Notes under the pieces: generated by a model
What the model was told of the DNA's origin: nothing
The model's input: the letters and a program-made list of their open reading frames with translations, nothing else
The model's database searches: none
Origin: Microbulbifer sp. YPW1
Lineage (GTDB): Bacteria > Pseudomonadota > Gammaproteobacteria > Pseudomonadales > Cellvibrionaceae
DNA length: 64,000 nt
Reading direction: 5' to 3'
Assembly (NCBI RefSeq): GCF_013367775.1
Contig: NZ_CP055157.1
Span: 2,559,001 to 2,623,000 of the forward strand
In this document: positions 8,953 through 18,072 of the stretch, piece by piece
Layout: each line of letters opens with the position of its first letter
Position numbering within the stretch: the stretch's first letter is position 1
Program-made: the position numbers and the translations under genes

Positions 8953-9381
8953 ATGAGTAGACGACGCGGTAAGGCCGTAGAAGAAGAAAAGGCCGATATT
9001 GACCTGACGCCCATGCTGGACGTTGTGTTTATCATGCTGATCTTCTTTATCGTGACGGCATCCTTCGTAAAAGAGAAGGCGCTGGACGTGAACGTGCCGG
9101 ATCCTGATCAGACTGAACAGACTCCGCCCGATCCCGATAAGCAGAATATCCTGATTACAGTGAACTCTGCCGACGAGATCTGGATGGGCCAGAACCGCAT
9201 TGACAGCCGTGCTGTACGTGCCCGTATCGCACAGATGTTTGCGGAAAACCCGCAGGCCATCGTGATTGTACGTGCGCACAACAAATCCAGCGCGGACACT
9301 TATGTGACCATCGCCGATGCGGCGAAAGAGGTGAACCCGAACATTCAGGTTTCACTGGTACCGTTCGACGACAAGAGATAA
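8953..9381 (+). CDS. exbD: Orphan ExbD/TolR-family biopolymer transport protein
   Basis: The 142-residue protein has the ExbD layout: a short basic cytoplasmic end, one membrane helix starting DIDLTPMLDVVFIMLIFFIV with the proton-relay Asp at 23, and a small periplasmic domain with the usual beta-alpha pattern. ExbD works with ExbB to harvest proton motive force for TonB or related partners. No exbB or tonB gene adjoins it, so it probably partners with subunits encoded elsewhere. The sequence before the ATG holds the palindrome CCGGTgtaACCGG and only a weak ribosome site. Confidence 0.9.
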   Translation: MSRRRGKAVEEEKADIDLTPMLDVVFIMLIFFIVTASFVKEKALDVNVPDPDQTEQTPPDPDKQNILITVNSADEIWMGQNRIDSRAVRARIAQMFAENPQAIVIVRAHNKSSADTYVTIADAAKEVNPNIQVSLVPFDDKR

Positions 9382-9410
9382 TTCTCTGACGGTATCGCCC
9401 TCACAGGATG

Positions 9411-9437
9411 AAAAAGCCAGCAAATGCTGGCTTTTTT
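9411..9437. terminator. Bidirectional intrinsic terminator
   Basis: The stem AAAAAGCCAGCA pairs with TGCTGGCTTTTT across a two-base loop. It serves the exbD gene on the plus strand and the tryptophan dioxygenase gene on the minus strand. Confidence 0.9.
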
Positions 9438-9455
9438 TGTGTCTGCGGTTTGCCC

Positions 9456-10256
9456 TCAGAATTCGGAGCGGATGGCCCACAGGTCCGGGAATACGGGCTT
9501 GAACAGGGTGCTCTGCAGGTAGCCCACGCCACTGGAGCCGCCGGTGCCCATTTTGCTGCCGATGGTGCGCTCCACCATCTTTACGTGCCGGTAACGCCAC
9601 TGTTGCAGGGATGTGTCGATATCCACCAGTGCCTCGCAGATGTCGCTTACCAGCGGGTCATTCCGGTACACGTCAATCAGTACCTTCTGTACGGCGCTGG
9701 ACGTTGCTGCGACCTGGCTGAAGTCACGCTCCAGTACCGCTGTCGGTATTTCGTGCCCCTCGTGTGCGAGGAAGCGCAGGAAAGCGTCCCACAGGGTCGG
9801 TGCCTGCAAGCGTTTCTGCAAGCGCTGGTAGTGCTCTGAGCCCGGCTCGTAATTCTCCAGCTTCTTCGCATCTTTCGCGCCGTACAGGAACTCCAGCTCG
9901 CGGAACTGGTAGGACTGGAAGCCACTGGCGGTGGAGAGGCGGTCGCGAAATGACATGAACTCCAGCGGAGTCAGTGTCTCGAGGATATCCACCTGCTGGA
10001 TCAGTGTGCGGTAGATGGCATCTACCCGTTTCAGTGTGTGCAGGGCGCGATTGCGCTCTCCGGCATTGAAAAGACGCACCAGGAAGTCCAGCTCGTGTAA
10101 CAGCTGTTTGAACCAGAGCTCATAGCTCTGGTGAATCACGATAAACAGCAGTTCGTCGTGCTCCGGGCCTTCAGACAGGGGCTGCTGGCATTTGAGTAGG
10201 TCGTCTACCTTGAGGTAGGAGCTGTAAGTCACGGTCATTTTGAGAGCTTCCCTCAT
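9456..10256 (-). CDS. kynA: Tryptophan 2,3-dioxygenase
   Basis: This cytoplasmic haem enzyme opens the indole ring of L-tryptophan to N-formylkynurenine, the first step of the kynurenine pathway. Family signatures are strong. His42 in FIVIHQSYELWFKQLLHE corresponds to the substrate-binding histidine, and His224 in WRYRHVKMVERTIG is the expected haem ligand, followed by the GTGGSSG loop that closes over substrate. The start is uncertain: AGGAG is very close to the first ATG, and a second ATG six codons in (MTVTYSSYL) is the position usual for short bacterial forms. No other kynurenine-pathway genes are present, so the enzyme acts with distant genes. Confidence 0.95.
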   Translation of the reverse strand: MREALKMTVTYSSYLKVDDLLKCQQPLSEGPEHDELLFIVIHQSYELWFKQLLHELDFLVRLFNAGERNRALHTLKRVDAIYRTLIQQVDILETLTPLEFMSFRDRLSTASGFQSYQFRELEFLYGAKDAKKLENYEPGSEHYQRLQKRLQAPTLWDAFLRFLAHEGHEIPTAVLERDFSQVAATSSAVQKVLIDVYRNDPLVSDICEALVDIDTSLQQWRYRHVKMVERTIGSKMGTGGSSGVGYLQSTLFKPVFPDLWAIRSEF

Positions 10257-10569
10257 CTTCTCCTGCTTTCGAAATGGTTATACCGGTTTCTGCAGGCTTG
10301 TGAATCTGAAATTGCGTAAATCGCGCAAAGTTTGGTCGCATTATAAGGTCTATGCGGGTCAGATTGGAAAAGTCTGATTGTCGAGTTTGTTTCAGAATCC
10401 GTAACCCAAACTGGTCGAATTGGACCTCGTGTGAGAAGGGGGAGTGGCTAAACTAGTGTCTTTCCGGTTGTGACCATAATCTGTATTTGAGGTCATGCCG
10501 CCTGCCAGCTGGCGCCTGCCAGTCGGCGCTATATAACCTGTGATAAACAGCAAGATTGCGGAGTCCGCT
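10257..10569. other. Intergenic region between divergent kynA and isomerase-like genes
   Basis: This stretch must hold the promoters of both divergent genes. I see no clear coding potential and no operator or riboswitch that I can name. CGGAG at 10559-10563 is the ribosome site of the right-hand gene. Confidence 0.5.
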
Positions 10570-11349
10570 ATGCAGAGTACATGTGCAGAAATTCAGGCCC
10601 AGGTATCCGACCGGGTACTGGAAATCACCATAAACCGGCCAGAGCGCAAAAATGCGCTGACCATGGCCATGTACTCAGCCATGGCGGAGCTGCTTAATAG
10701 TGCCGCCAATGACCCCGGTATCCGGGTTGTTATCCTGACCGGTACTGGCGGAGCTTTCACCAGCGGTAACGACCTGGCGGATTTCCTTGGCGGTTCTGCG
10801 ACCGGAGAGGAGTCACCGGTATTCCAGTTCATGATGGCCCTGTACAACTTCCCCAAACCGGTTGTGGCTTCGGTCAGTGGCCCGGCAGTGGGTATCGGCA
10901 CTACCATGCTGTTGCACTGCGACCTGTCCATCGCCGATGACGACGCGGTGTTCCAGATGCCGTTCGTAAACCTGGGGCTGTGTCCGGAGTACTGCTCCAG
11001 CTTCCTGCTGCCGCGGATCATGGGGCAGGCGAAGGCCTCTGAGCTGTTGTTGCTGGGCAAGAAGTTCGACGCGCATACGGCAGCGGATGTAAATATCCTC
11101 AATGAAGTTGTGTACTCCGGCGAAGCGCTCAGCCGCGCGCGGGAATACGCTCGCGAGCTCGCGCAAAAAGCACCGGAAGCGGTGCGCCTGAGTAAAAAGC
11201 TGCTGAGGCAGGGAACCATGGAGAACGGGCTTGCGGTTATTCGGGAAGAGGCCGGGCATTTCCAGAAGCGATTGCAGTCGGATGAGTTCCGCGAAGCAGC
11301 CACAGCGTTTATGGAAAAGCGTCCCGCAGACTTCTCAAAATTTGACTGA
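10570..11349 (+). CDS. Enoyl-CoA hydratase/isomerase family protein, isomerase-like
   Basis: The 259-residue protein has the crotonase fold: RPERKNALT near the N-terminus, the oxyanion-hole segments GTGGAFTSGNDLADF and GPAVGIGTTMLLHCDL, and the core MPFVNLGLCPEYCSS. The two Glu of true enoyl-CoA hydratases are absent at their usual places. A single Glu in LCPE aligns with the catalytic Glu of Delta3,Delta2-enoyl-CoA isomerases of the Eci1 type. I therefore infer a double-bond isomerase in beta-oxidation of unsaturated acids, though substrate choice is open. The ATG is preferred to a GTG ten codons upstream because CGGAG sits six bases before it. Confidence 0.85.
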   Translation: MQSTCAEIQAQVSDRVLEITINRPERKNALTMAMYSAMAELLNSAANDPGIRVVILTGTGGAFTSGNDLADFLGGSATGEESPVFQFMMALYNFPKPVVASVSGPAVGIGTTMLLHCDLSIADDDAVFQMPFVNLGLCPEYCSSFLLPRIMGQAKASELLLLGKKFDAHTAADVNILNEVVYSGEALSRAREYARELAQKAPEAVRLSKKLLRQGTMENGLAVIREEAGHFQKRLQSDEFREAATAFMEKRPADFSKFD

Positions 11350-11418
11350 TTTTTCTATTTTTAATTTAACTTTTAGCGCTCGGTGTTTAAGGGTTAAATA
11401 TTGAGAGAAAAAAATTCT

Positions 11419-11442
11419 AAAGGCTGCTCTTTTGCAGCCTTT
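11419..11442 (+). terminator. Intrinsic terminator after the isomerase-like gene
   Basis: AAAGGCTGC pairs with GCAGCCTTT across a six-base loop and is followed by T residues. It ends the plus-strand transcript about 70 bases after the stop codon. Confidence 0.8.
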
Positions 11443-11780
11443 TTGTTGGCGATTTCCGTGTCGAAAGTGTGATGTATTTCTCTTTGTGCTCGCCTGAATA
11501 GCCCTTTGGGGCTAATCGTGAGGGCTTTTTTATGCTCCTGCGCGCACTGGTGCGAGGTACTTTTTCGAAAAAATGTGAATCTCCTTAAGCCCCCGGTTCT
11601 GCAGGGGAAAAGGGGCATGATAAAAATTTTACGAATCGGTACACTCCCCTCATATTTTCCCGGTCGGGTAGGCCCCGCTTGTAGCCCCGGTAATGAGGGC
11701 TTCAAGGATAACAGTCAATAACGAGCCGGGATTCTTCATGCGCGCAGTCGTATTGCTGTGGCAACCTGGCTTTCAGGATA
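11443..11780. other. Intergenic leader region before the diguanylate cyclase gene
   Basis: About 340 bases carry no credible gene. The part nearest the start is GC-rich and could fold, but I found no match to the GEMM c-di-GMP riboswitch core or another named riboswitch. The ribosome site of the next gene is an AGGA just before its ATG pair. Confidence 0.4.
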
Positions 11781-13748
11781 ATGATGACGACATCTCTAAT
11801 TTCCCCGGCTGTTTCTGCGGTATTGCGGGTCACTATCCTGTTGATTTCCCTGCTGCTGCCTGTAGCCGCCCATACTGAAGCGTCTGCGGTAACCCCGGTG
11901 TCGCCCATTGCGATCGGTACGGTTGAGAGCGGTGATCAACGGACTGGGCAGCAGGCCATCTGGCACGACGTCAGCGGTACGGCGGATCTGGCTGATGCAC
12001 GGCAGGCACTGGCAGAGGGGGGCTTTCAACCACTGCCGGGTGCGGGTTCGACAGGTCTGCAGAAGGGCAGTTACTGGTCTTACTTCGCGCTGGTAAATCC
12101 CACAGAAAAATCTGTGCCCCTGAACCTGGAATATGTGGACCATCAGGTGATCCGCTTGCAGGCGTTTGCGCGTCGCCCGGCCTCAGGTCCAGGGGGCGAG
12201 GCCGGCTTTGAACCCATCGTCGAGCTGGTAATGGGGGAAGCATTTTCCAAACGCCCGGTATTCCACAATCGTTTTGTGGTACCGGTAACTCTGGCGCCAG
12301 GGGAAACCGTGGAATTCCTGGTGCGCTTTGACTCGGAAGAGGCTGGTTTCGTCTTTCCTTCCATGCGTATCTGGAGCCCGCAGAAGCTGAGCCAGTCCCA
12401 CACCGGGGAAACGGCGATAGTGGCATTTCTGTTTGGAGGAATCGCCCTGATCTCCCTCTTTTCACTGATCGTGGGCATGACTACGGGAGAGTCGAGCTTC
12501 TTTGCGTACTTCGTCTATGGCCTGTCAAAGATCGTGGCATGGGGAACCATCCTGGGTTTCACCCACCAGTATCTGTTGCGCGACAGTTTTCACTGGAGCT
12601 ATATGTCCGCCACTGGTGCGGTGAGCATTCTGTGCGGAGTCATATTTGACCGGCTTTTCCTGCAAACCCGCAAGTACACGCCCAGGCTGGATTACATTCT
12701 CATCCTGATGATGGTCAACGCCACCGTGTTGTTGGTCAGTGCTCTGCTGCAGGTGAAGGCCGTAGCGCTGATCAGTATCACCCTGGCGCTTCTGCTGTAT
12801 CCCGCTTCCACGGTCATCGCACTGGTGCGCTGGCGGCAGGGGTCCAGTGAAGCGGCGGTATTTGCGGTTGGCTGGACACTGCTGTTGATGGGCCTGTTTT
12901 ACCAGGCGCTGCGTGACCTCGGGTTGGTCGAGCACAACCTGGTCAATTACTACCTGCCGCCGCTGAGTTCATTTATCGAGATGGTCACGATCATGGCGGC
13001 GATGGGCCTGAAGTTACGGCGGGTGCGTTTGCAGGGGCTGGAATCGGAGCGTCAGTACCGCCGCCATCTGGAAGAGTCCAAGGTCAAACTCGAAGGCCAG
13101 GTACGCGCGCGTACCGAGGAACTGGAAAAAGCCAAGCTTCAGGCGGAAATGGAAGCGCGTACCGATCCGCTTACCGGGGTTCGCAATCGCCGCAGCTTTC
13201 TCGCCGAGGCCGAGTTATGTATCAAGCGGGCGGAGCGCAAAGGGGAACCCATCAGCCTGCTGATGTTCGATATCGATCATTTCAAGTCTATCAATGACAA
13301 TCACGGGCACGGTGTCGGCGACGAGGCGTTGCGCCTGTTCAGCCAGACGATCCAGACAAAAATTCGCGAAACCGATGTGTTTGGTCGCCTTGGCGGTGAA
13401 GAGTTTGCCCTTTTGCTGACTGAGACCAAGCCCGATTCCCTGTATACCGCCGAGCGGCTTCGGGACAATATCGCAAGCGTGCGCCTGTCGTGCCTGGATG
13501 GTTTTATCCAGTTTACTTCCAGCATCGGTGTTGCCCACGGTGTGCCCGGTGACCCGGTAGAAAAGCTTCTGCGTCAGGCCGACCGCGCCCTTTACTGTGC
13601 CAAGGAGCGAGGACGCAACATCGTGGTTGAATATCATCCGGAACAGGAGCCACATGGCGCGGCCATGTCAGCGCAGCCGCGCATGGAGATAGCGGATGAA
13701 CCTGAAACGGAATCCAACCTGACAGCGCCCAGTCCCGAGCCAGCGTGA
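11781..13748 (+). CDS. Membrane diguanylate cyclase with 7TMR-DISM-type sensor
   Basis: The 655-residue protein should sense a periplasmic ligand and make cyclic di-GMP. A signal peptide (residues 1-33) is followed by a beta-rich extracytoplasmic domain to about residue 205, typical of 7TMR-DISM receptors. About seven membrane helices (about 210-405), a short coiled coil (about 415-455) and a C-terminal GGDEF domain follow. The active-site motif is GGEEF at 538-542, a permitted active variant. The RETD inhibitory site sits exactly five residues before it (529-532), so product feedback is likely. No EAL domain is present. It converges on glpQ with only 22 bases between the stops. Confidence 0.93.
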   Translation: MMTTSLISPAVSAVLRVTILLISLLLPVAAHTEASAVTPVSPIAIGTVESGDQRTGQQAIWHDVSGTADLADARQALAEGGFQPLPGAGSTGLQKGSYWSYFALVNPTEKSVPLNLEYVDHQVIRLQAFARRPASGPGGEAGFEPIVELVMGEAFSKRPVFHNRFVVPVTLAPGETVEFLVRFDSEEAGFVFPSMRIWSPQKLSQSHTGETAIVAFLFGGIALISLFSLIVGMTTGESSFFAYFVYGLSKIVAWGTILGFTHQYLLRDSFHWSYMSATGAVSILCGVIFDRLFLQTRKYTPRLDYILILMMVNATVLLVSALLQVKAVALISITLALLLYPASTVIALVRWRQGSSEAAVFAVGWTLLLMGLFYQALRDLGLVEHNLVNYYLPPLSSFIEMVTIMAAMGLKLRRVRLQGLESERQYRRHLEESKVKLEGQVRARTEELEKAKLQAEMEARTDPLTGVRNRRSFLAEAELCIKRAERKGEPISLLMFDIDHFKSINDNHGHGVGDEALRLFSQTIQTKIRETDVFGRLGGEEFALLLTETKPDSLYTAERLRDNIASVRLSCLDGFIQFTSSIGVAHGVPGDPVEKLLRQADRALYCAKERGRNIVVEYHPEQEPHGAAMSAQPRMEIADEPETESNLTAPSPEPA

Positions 13749-13770
13749 GTGGAAGCCTTCCCGGCGCGGT

Positions 13771-14883
13771 CTACGGTGTTGCCGCTGGCGCGTCGAGCCC
13801 ATCAACAAACCTGCGCACCTTGTCCGGATGATCGGTAAATACCCCGTCTACACCGACATCGTTTAGATACAGCGACAGCAGATCGTCGAAGCTCTCCAGG
13901 TTGTCGGGCAGCTGCTGCGGGTCAGCGCGAAATGTATAGGGATGAACCTTGAGACCGTGCTTGTGGGCGGTTGAGGCCAGACCGTTAGGTACGTAGGGTT
14001 CGTCGCCATCCGCTTCAACCACCAGCATGGGAAGCCAGGGACCAATCCCATCGGCGTAGCCCGCTATCGTTTTCAGCCCCTCTGGGGTGCGCATCCAGTC
14101 GTAGTCGTAATTGACCCACGTTCCATCCCGCTGTACACGCTTTTCTTCCCATTCCGTCTCTGCGATCAGCTGTATCAATGGGAGGTCCATCTCCAGCTCC
14201 GGCATCAGTGTGTTGTGGATATGCTGTAACTCTTCTGCATCGAAGCTCTGCAGGAATACTTTCTGTTTGCGGCTGGTATAGCCGTAACGTTTAAGGGTCT
14301 CCAGTACCGCGCGGGAAATATCCCGTCCCTCTGCGCGATGGAAGTAGGGCTTTTTGATTTCCGGATAGATGCCGGTGTCGTATTGCAGCGAGACATTCAG
14401 CCCCTGGATCAACTCCAGCTCCTGCTCAAAGGTCACCAGTTCAAAGTGCGACTTCCACAGGGGGAAGCGCCCTGCATATTGCGGGAAGTTGCGGCTTACT
14501 GCGGATACAAAAGGGCCGGAAACCTGCAGGCGCTTCAGTTCCGCGAGTGTGAAGTCGATTGTGTAGAAGTGTCCGTCTGCACGGGCGCGCCCGGGGAATT
14601 TCTCCGCGACATCCGTCACGTTATCCAGGTAGATGTCGTGCATGACGATCAGGTGATTGTCTTTGCTCAGCACCAGGTCCTGCTCGATGTAGTCTGCGCG
14701 CATGGCATAGGCCAGTGTCTTTGCCGCCAGTGTGTGCTCGGGCAGATATCCTGAAGCGCCTCGATGAGCGATCACTATGGGAGTATTATCCGGCTGACTC
14801 GATGCATCCAGTGGCAGAAAACTGGTAAGGAATACTGCAATAAGGCAGTAACCGAGCGTAGACCTGATTGGTTTGAAGGGCAT
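13771..14883 (-). CDS. glpQ: Periplasmic glycerophosphodiester phosphodiesterase
   Basis: GlpQ hydrolyses glycerophosphodiesters released from phospholipids to glycerol-3-phosphate and an alcohol. The 370-residue protein starts with a signal peptide (hydrophobic residues 10-27, cleavage near ASS) and keeps the catalytic set: His40-Arg41 in HRGASG, Glu67 and Asp69 in EQDLVL, and His82 in VMHD. Length and a GlpQ-type insertion suit the periplasmic and not the cytoplasmic (UgpQ) form. A GGA seven bases before the ATG supports the start. No glpT transporter gene is adjacent. Confidence 0.95.
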   Translation of the reverse strand: MPFKPIRSTLGYCLIAVFLTSFLPLDASSQPDNTPIVIAHRGASGYLPEHTLAAKTLAYAMRADYIEQDLVLSKDNHLIVMHDIYLDNVTDVAEKFPGRARADGHFYTIDFTLAELKRLQVSGPFVSAVSRNFPQYAGRFPLWKSHFELVTFEQELELIQGLNVSLQYDTGIYPEIKKPYFHRAEGRDISRAVLETLKRYGYTSRKQKVFLQSFDAEELQHIHNTLMPELEMDLPLIQLIAETEWEEKRVQRDGTWVNYDYDWMRTPEGLKTIAGYADGIGPWLPMLVVEADGDEPYVPNGLASTAHKHGLKVHPYTFRADPQQLPDNLESFDDLLSLYLNDVGVDGVFTDHPDKVRRFVDGLDAPAATP

Positions 14884-15054
14884 GGGCAGTCCAGCAATTT
14901 ATCTGTATTGCGCAAACATACCGTTACTCGGGAAGGGATAAAACCTCGGGCCGGTGAATCGGGAGATTTGTCATGGAATTGAAATATTGATGCGCTGTAA
15001 AGCGCTGCGTCAGAATAGTTACGGGCAGGTCAGCGGGAATGCGCTCTTCTCGCT

Positions 15055-15081
15055 GCGGGCCCGGGAATTGCCTGGGCCCGC
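15055..15081 (-). terminator. GC-rich hairpin after the M48 protease gene
   Basis: An 11-base stem (GCGGGCCCGGG with CCTGGGCCCGC, one wobble pair, five-base loop) lies 12 bases past the stop of the last gene of the large minus-strand cluster. There is no T tract on the minus strand, so termination may be inefficient or Rho-assisted. Confidence 0.5.
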
Positions 15082-15092
15082 GAGAAATGAGA

Positions 15093-16544
15093 TTACTGCA
15101 CAATCTTGATCCATTCGCCGGGCTTGGGTTCGCCCCGCGGATAATAACCGTTTAACAGCCGCAGTTGCTCCTCCGCATATTCGCCAATTTCCATATGTCG
15201 GGCGAGGGAGGAGAATGTGGTTTTATCATTGGCCTGCACGTACTTCACCCGCTTGATATCGGGTTTCACCACATCGGTTTTGCGCAGCGGGCGGAAGCTG
15301 CGGATACTGGTCAGGAACAGGTTGTCGTATTCGCTGCTCTCTTCGCTATCCTGCTTTTTGTTATTGATGCGGCCCTCCAGGATGTATTGGCGACTGCCAT
15401 AAAACAGCACTGCGACCCGGTCCGGTATATTCTCGCCGGCCACGGGCAGTTTGCCAGTGTGTCCCTCCAAGCGGTACTGGTTCAGTGCCTCGTCCTGCTC
15501 CAGGCTGCGCACATCGTATACACCGCGCAAAGCCATATCTGCGGGCTGGTTGCCATCCCGTTTGTCTACCCTGATCGTCAGGGTCGCAGACTTGTCCGGT
15601 GCTGTACCCACGATGGCGGTACGCTGGTTTTCCACCGTCCAGCCCTCCGGGAACAATAGCGAAAAGCCCAGGCTCTTGTGGTTGAAGCGGTTTTTCTCGC
15701 TCTCCTGGGCGTTCTGCCCGTACACAATGCCCTCGGTCTTTTCCCGGTAATACTCGACCTTGGTTATTTTTTTGTCTTCAGGCAGCGCGCCGGCTGCTTC
15801 TACTACCTCGCGCAGGCGAACGTCATTGCGGGGGTGTGATGAGAAGACACCGTGATACGTCTGCTGCTTCTTACCCTCCACACGGGCGCGTCGGCGGGCG
15901 AAGGTCTCCTGGTCTTTGAGCAGGGCAATCACATTGATCATTGACTGTGGGTCGTAGCCGGCGTTGTACATGTACTGTGCGCCGAATTTGTCCGCCTCCA
16001 GTTCCATGTCACGACCATAGCCTTTTACCGCAGCAGTGCTCCACAAGTTGGTCACGTCGCCGACAACGCCGCTGCCGGTGACGAGAACCGAGAGCACCGA
16101 AGCCACTCCGGCACCTGTGGCGGCGGTTTTCTGACGCACCGCGTGACGGGCGGTGATATGGCCCACCTCATGGGCGAGTACAGCGGCCATCTCGGCTTCC
16201 GACTGCAGATAGGTGAGCAGGCCGCGGTTGATATACACATAGCCGCCGGGCAGGGCGAAGGCGTTGATATCCTGGCTGTCGATCACGGTAAAGTGGTAGG
16301 TGAGATCGGGGCGGTCACTGGCCTTGGCGACCTTTTGCCCCACGTGCTCAACGTAGGCGTTGAGAATCGGGTCATTGTAGATGGGCGTGCTGGCAATCAG
16401 CTTTTCATGCATTTCCCGCCCGATCTTGATTTCCTTTTCTTCCGACATCAGCACCAGGTCCGGCCGGTTGGTGGCCGGATTGAAGGCACAGCCGGTTGCA
16501 GTGGCCAGCAGGATTGCTGCCAGTAGTTTGTTGATCGTGTGCAT
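15093..16544 (-). CDS. M48-family zinc metalloprotease lipoprotein with LysM-like tail
   Basis: The 483-residue protein has a lipobox ending TATGC (Cys19), so it should sit in the envelope as a lipoprotein. The zinc site is HEVGH at 125-129, with the third ligand in the MELEADKFGAQYM segment downstream, as in BepA/LoiP/YggG-type M48 proteases that edit outer-membrane proteins. The C-terminal 50 residues (TFSSLARH to PGEWIKIV) resemble a LysM peptidoglycan-binding fold. AGGAG precedes the ATG. It is the last gene of the long minus-strand cluster, 43 bases after the preceding lipoprotein gene, so it may process or assemble products of that cluster. Confidence 0.88.
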   Translation of the reverse strand: MHTINKLLAAILLATATGCAFNPATNRPDLVLMSEEKEIKIGREMHEKLIASTPIYNDPILNAYVEHVGQKVAKASDRPDLTYHFTVIDSQDINAFALPGGYVYINRGLLTYLQSEAEMAAVLAHEVGHITARHAVRQKTAATGAGVASVLSVLVTGSGVVGDVTNLWSTAAVKGYGRDMELEADKFGAQYMYNAGYDPQSMINVIALLKDQETFARRRARVEGKKQQTYHGVFSSHPRNDVRLREVVEAAGALPEDKKITKVEYYREKTEGIVYGQNAQESEKNRFNHKSLGFSLLFPEGWTVENQRTAIVGTAPDKSATLTIRVDKRDGNQPADMALRGVYDVRSLEQDEALNQYRLEGHTGKLPVAGENIPDRVAVLFYGSRQYILEGRINNKKQDSEESSEYDNLFLTSIRSFRPLRKTDVVKPDIKRVKYVQANDKTTFSSLARHMEIGEYAEEQLRLLNGYYPRGEPKPGEWIKIVQ

Positions 16545-16587
16545 CTGGGTCTCCTGTCGTTATTGTTTCCAGTCGAGTGTTACCCGC

Positions 16588-17262
16588 TCAGCGGCTGGCG
16601 GACTGCGGCGGCAGCAGGAATTCCTGCAGCTGTGCAGCCATGCCTTTGCAGGCGTTGTTCTGAACGCGAGCGATCAGAGGGATCGGTACCACAATGGCCG
16701 GCATGTAGGATGTACCCTGGGCATCTGCGCTGATCTTCCCAGACAGCTCCTGATCGCGGAAATCCCACACGGCGGCTTCGTAATCGGATTCTTTGTCCCA
16801 GGTGCCGAAGCCGAAGCAGCCGGCACCGGCAGTGCCGATGGAACAGCCGATGGAACCCGCACTGGAGGTGGTTTCGGTGGAGCCATCAATCCACACGATG
16901 TATTTCACCCCGTACTTTTCCATACGATCCCGCACATCGGGAATATCCATCAGCCTACCGAGGGACTTTATATGCATGGGCGCGGTACGCGGTTCGAACC
17001 AGGGATAGAGCGCATCCACAAACTGGCGCTCGGGAATCACATTCACCCCGGCTTTGGGGTTGTGCAGCGTCTTGCCTACACAGTCGATCAGATCCGGTTC
17101 GGTTTCGTAGTCGCTGGAGTGGCGTCGCCCTAGGATCACTACCGAGTCACCCAGGGCCAGCTCGCCGGTACTGCGGCGATACTCATCGATCACCACGGTA
17201 GTACAGCCACTGGAAAGTAATGCCAGCACAGAAACCGAAAAAAATGCGCTCAGGAATTTCAC
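16588..17262 (-). CDS. Envelope lipoprotein of unknown function
   Basis: The 224-residue product has a signal peptide with lipobox LLSSGC (Cys19) and a mature part rich in beta strands. A Gly/Ser/Cys-rich loop (SIGCSIGTAGAGCFGFG) is a feature I cannot match to a family. The start is GTG with AAGGAGG eight bases upstream; this ribosome site makes the choice firm. The mature protein contains several Cys that could form disulfides in the periplasm. It lies between another lipoprotein gene and the M48 protease gene in the large cluster, which suggests an outer-membrane component of the same assembly. Confidence 0.75.
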   Translation of the reverse strand: MKFLSAFFSVSVLALLSSGCTTVVIDEYRRSTGELALGDSVVILGRRHSSDYETEPDLIDCVGKTLHNPKAGVNVIPERQFVDALYPWFEPRTAPMHIKSLGRLMDIPDVRDRMEKYGVKYIVWIDGSTETTSSAGSIGCSIGTAGAGCFGFGTWDKESDYEAAVWDFRDQELSGKISADAQGTSYMPAIVVPIPLIARVQNNACKGMAAQLQEFLLPPQSASR

Positions 17263-17366
17263 CGGTACATCCTCCTTGTGATTCTCGCGAGGGTTTCAGC
17301 TGTGAAATACCCGCGAATGGAATCTCCTGATTCCTGGTTACCTGGTTTCCTCGCATGCGAAGGAAA

Positions 17367-18023
17367 CTATTCGTTGTCACCCGTCTGCTTCATGCTCAGG
17401 GCGCGCCGCTTGTTGTCAATGAACGCTTGCAGTTCCGGCACGCGTTCAAAACCGGTATACAGAGTTGCGCCCGCATCGCGCAGCGCCACGTTGATGGCCT
17501 GGGCGAGCGCGGCTTCCTGTGACTTCAGGAATGCGGTAGGGGTTTTGCCATAGGCGGTAATGACCCACTCGGCCACAGCATCTCCCTGCTGGTTATAGGC
17601 GTGCATGTCGTACTTGATCCACACCTCGAAGATATTCACCCGGGTTTCCCGCGGCATGGTGAACTGGAGTTCACGTACCTCCGGCACAATTACCAGATCG
17701 AGCCCCTGGGGCAGATTGGTCGGGTACTGTGCCAGGTTGATCGTCTCCTTGAACATGGAGCCGAGTACTGTCTCAAACAGGTTTTTCTGTGCGCGCCCGG
17801 TGTTGATGTTCCACTCATCGCGGTCGTCGCGATTCTCGCTATAAGTAAAATCACTGAAGTCCTCGCTCAGGTAGACACCTACCGTCAGGGGGTGCGGATT
17901 TCCCACCGGCGCCGGGAACTCTCCATCCACCGAGACGGTGTGGGCGCAGGCCGTCAACAGGCCGACCACGGCGAACAGCGACAATTTCCTGAGCGCGCTG
18001 ATTCCATTAAACATCCGATTCAT
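17367..18023 (-). CDS. Envelope lipoprotein of unknown function
   Basis: The 218-residue product begins with a signal peptide and lipobox LLTAC. The mature part is a mixed alpha/beta protein that I do not recognise, with the sequence VGVYLSEDFSDFTYSE near its start. The ATG at MNRMF is chosen because GGGAG lies six bases upstream; the frame remains open eight codons further. It follows the second vWA gene by 49 bases in the same direction. An outer-membrane lipoprotein partner of the cluster is the simplest reading. Confidence 0.75.
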   Translation of the reverse strand: MNRMFNGISALRKLSLFAVVGLLTACAHTVSVDGEFPAPVGNPHPLTVGVYLSEDFSDFTYSENRDDRDEWNINTGRAQKNLFETVLGSMFKETINLAQYPTNLPQGLDLVIVPEVRELQFTMPRETRVNIFEVWIKYDMHAYNQQGDAVAEWVITAYGKTPTAFLKSQEAALAQAINVALRDAGATLYTGFERVPELQAFIDNKRRALSMKQTGDNE

Positions 18024-18072
18024 GTGCTGCTCCCGGGTTTTTCTCAACCCTCTGCATATCCCTTACTGTGTG

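Noticed and set aside
11443..11780. Cyclic di-GMP riboswitch before the diguanylate cyclase gene
   Set aside because: The conserved GEMM core was not found; general GC-rich folding is not enough.
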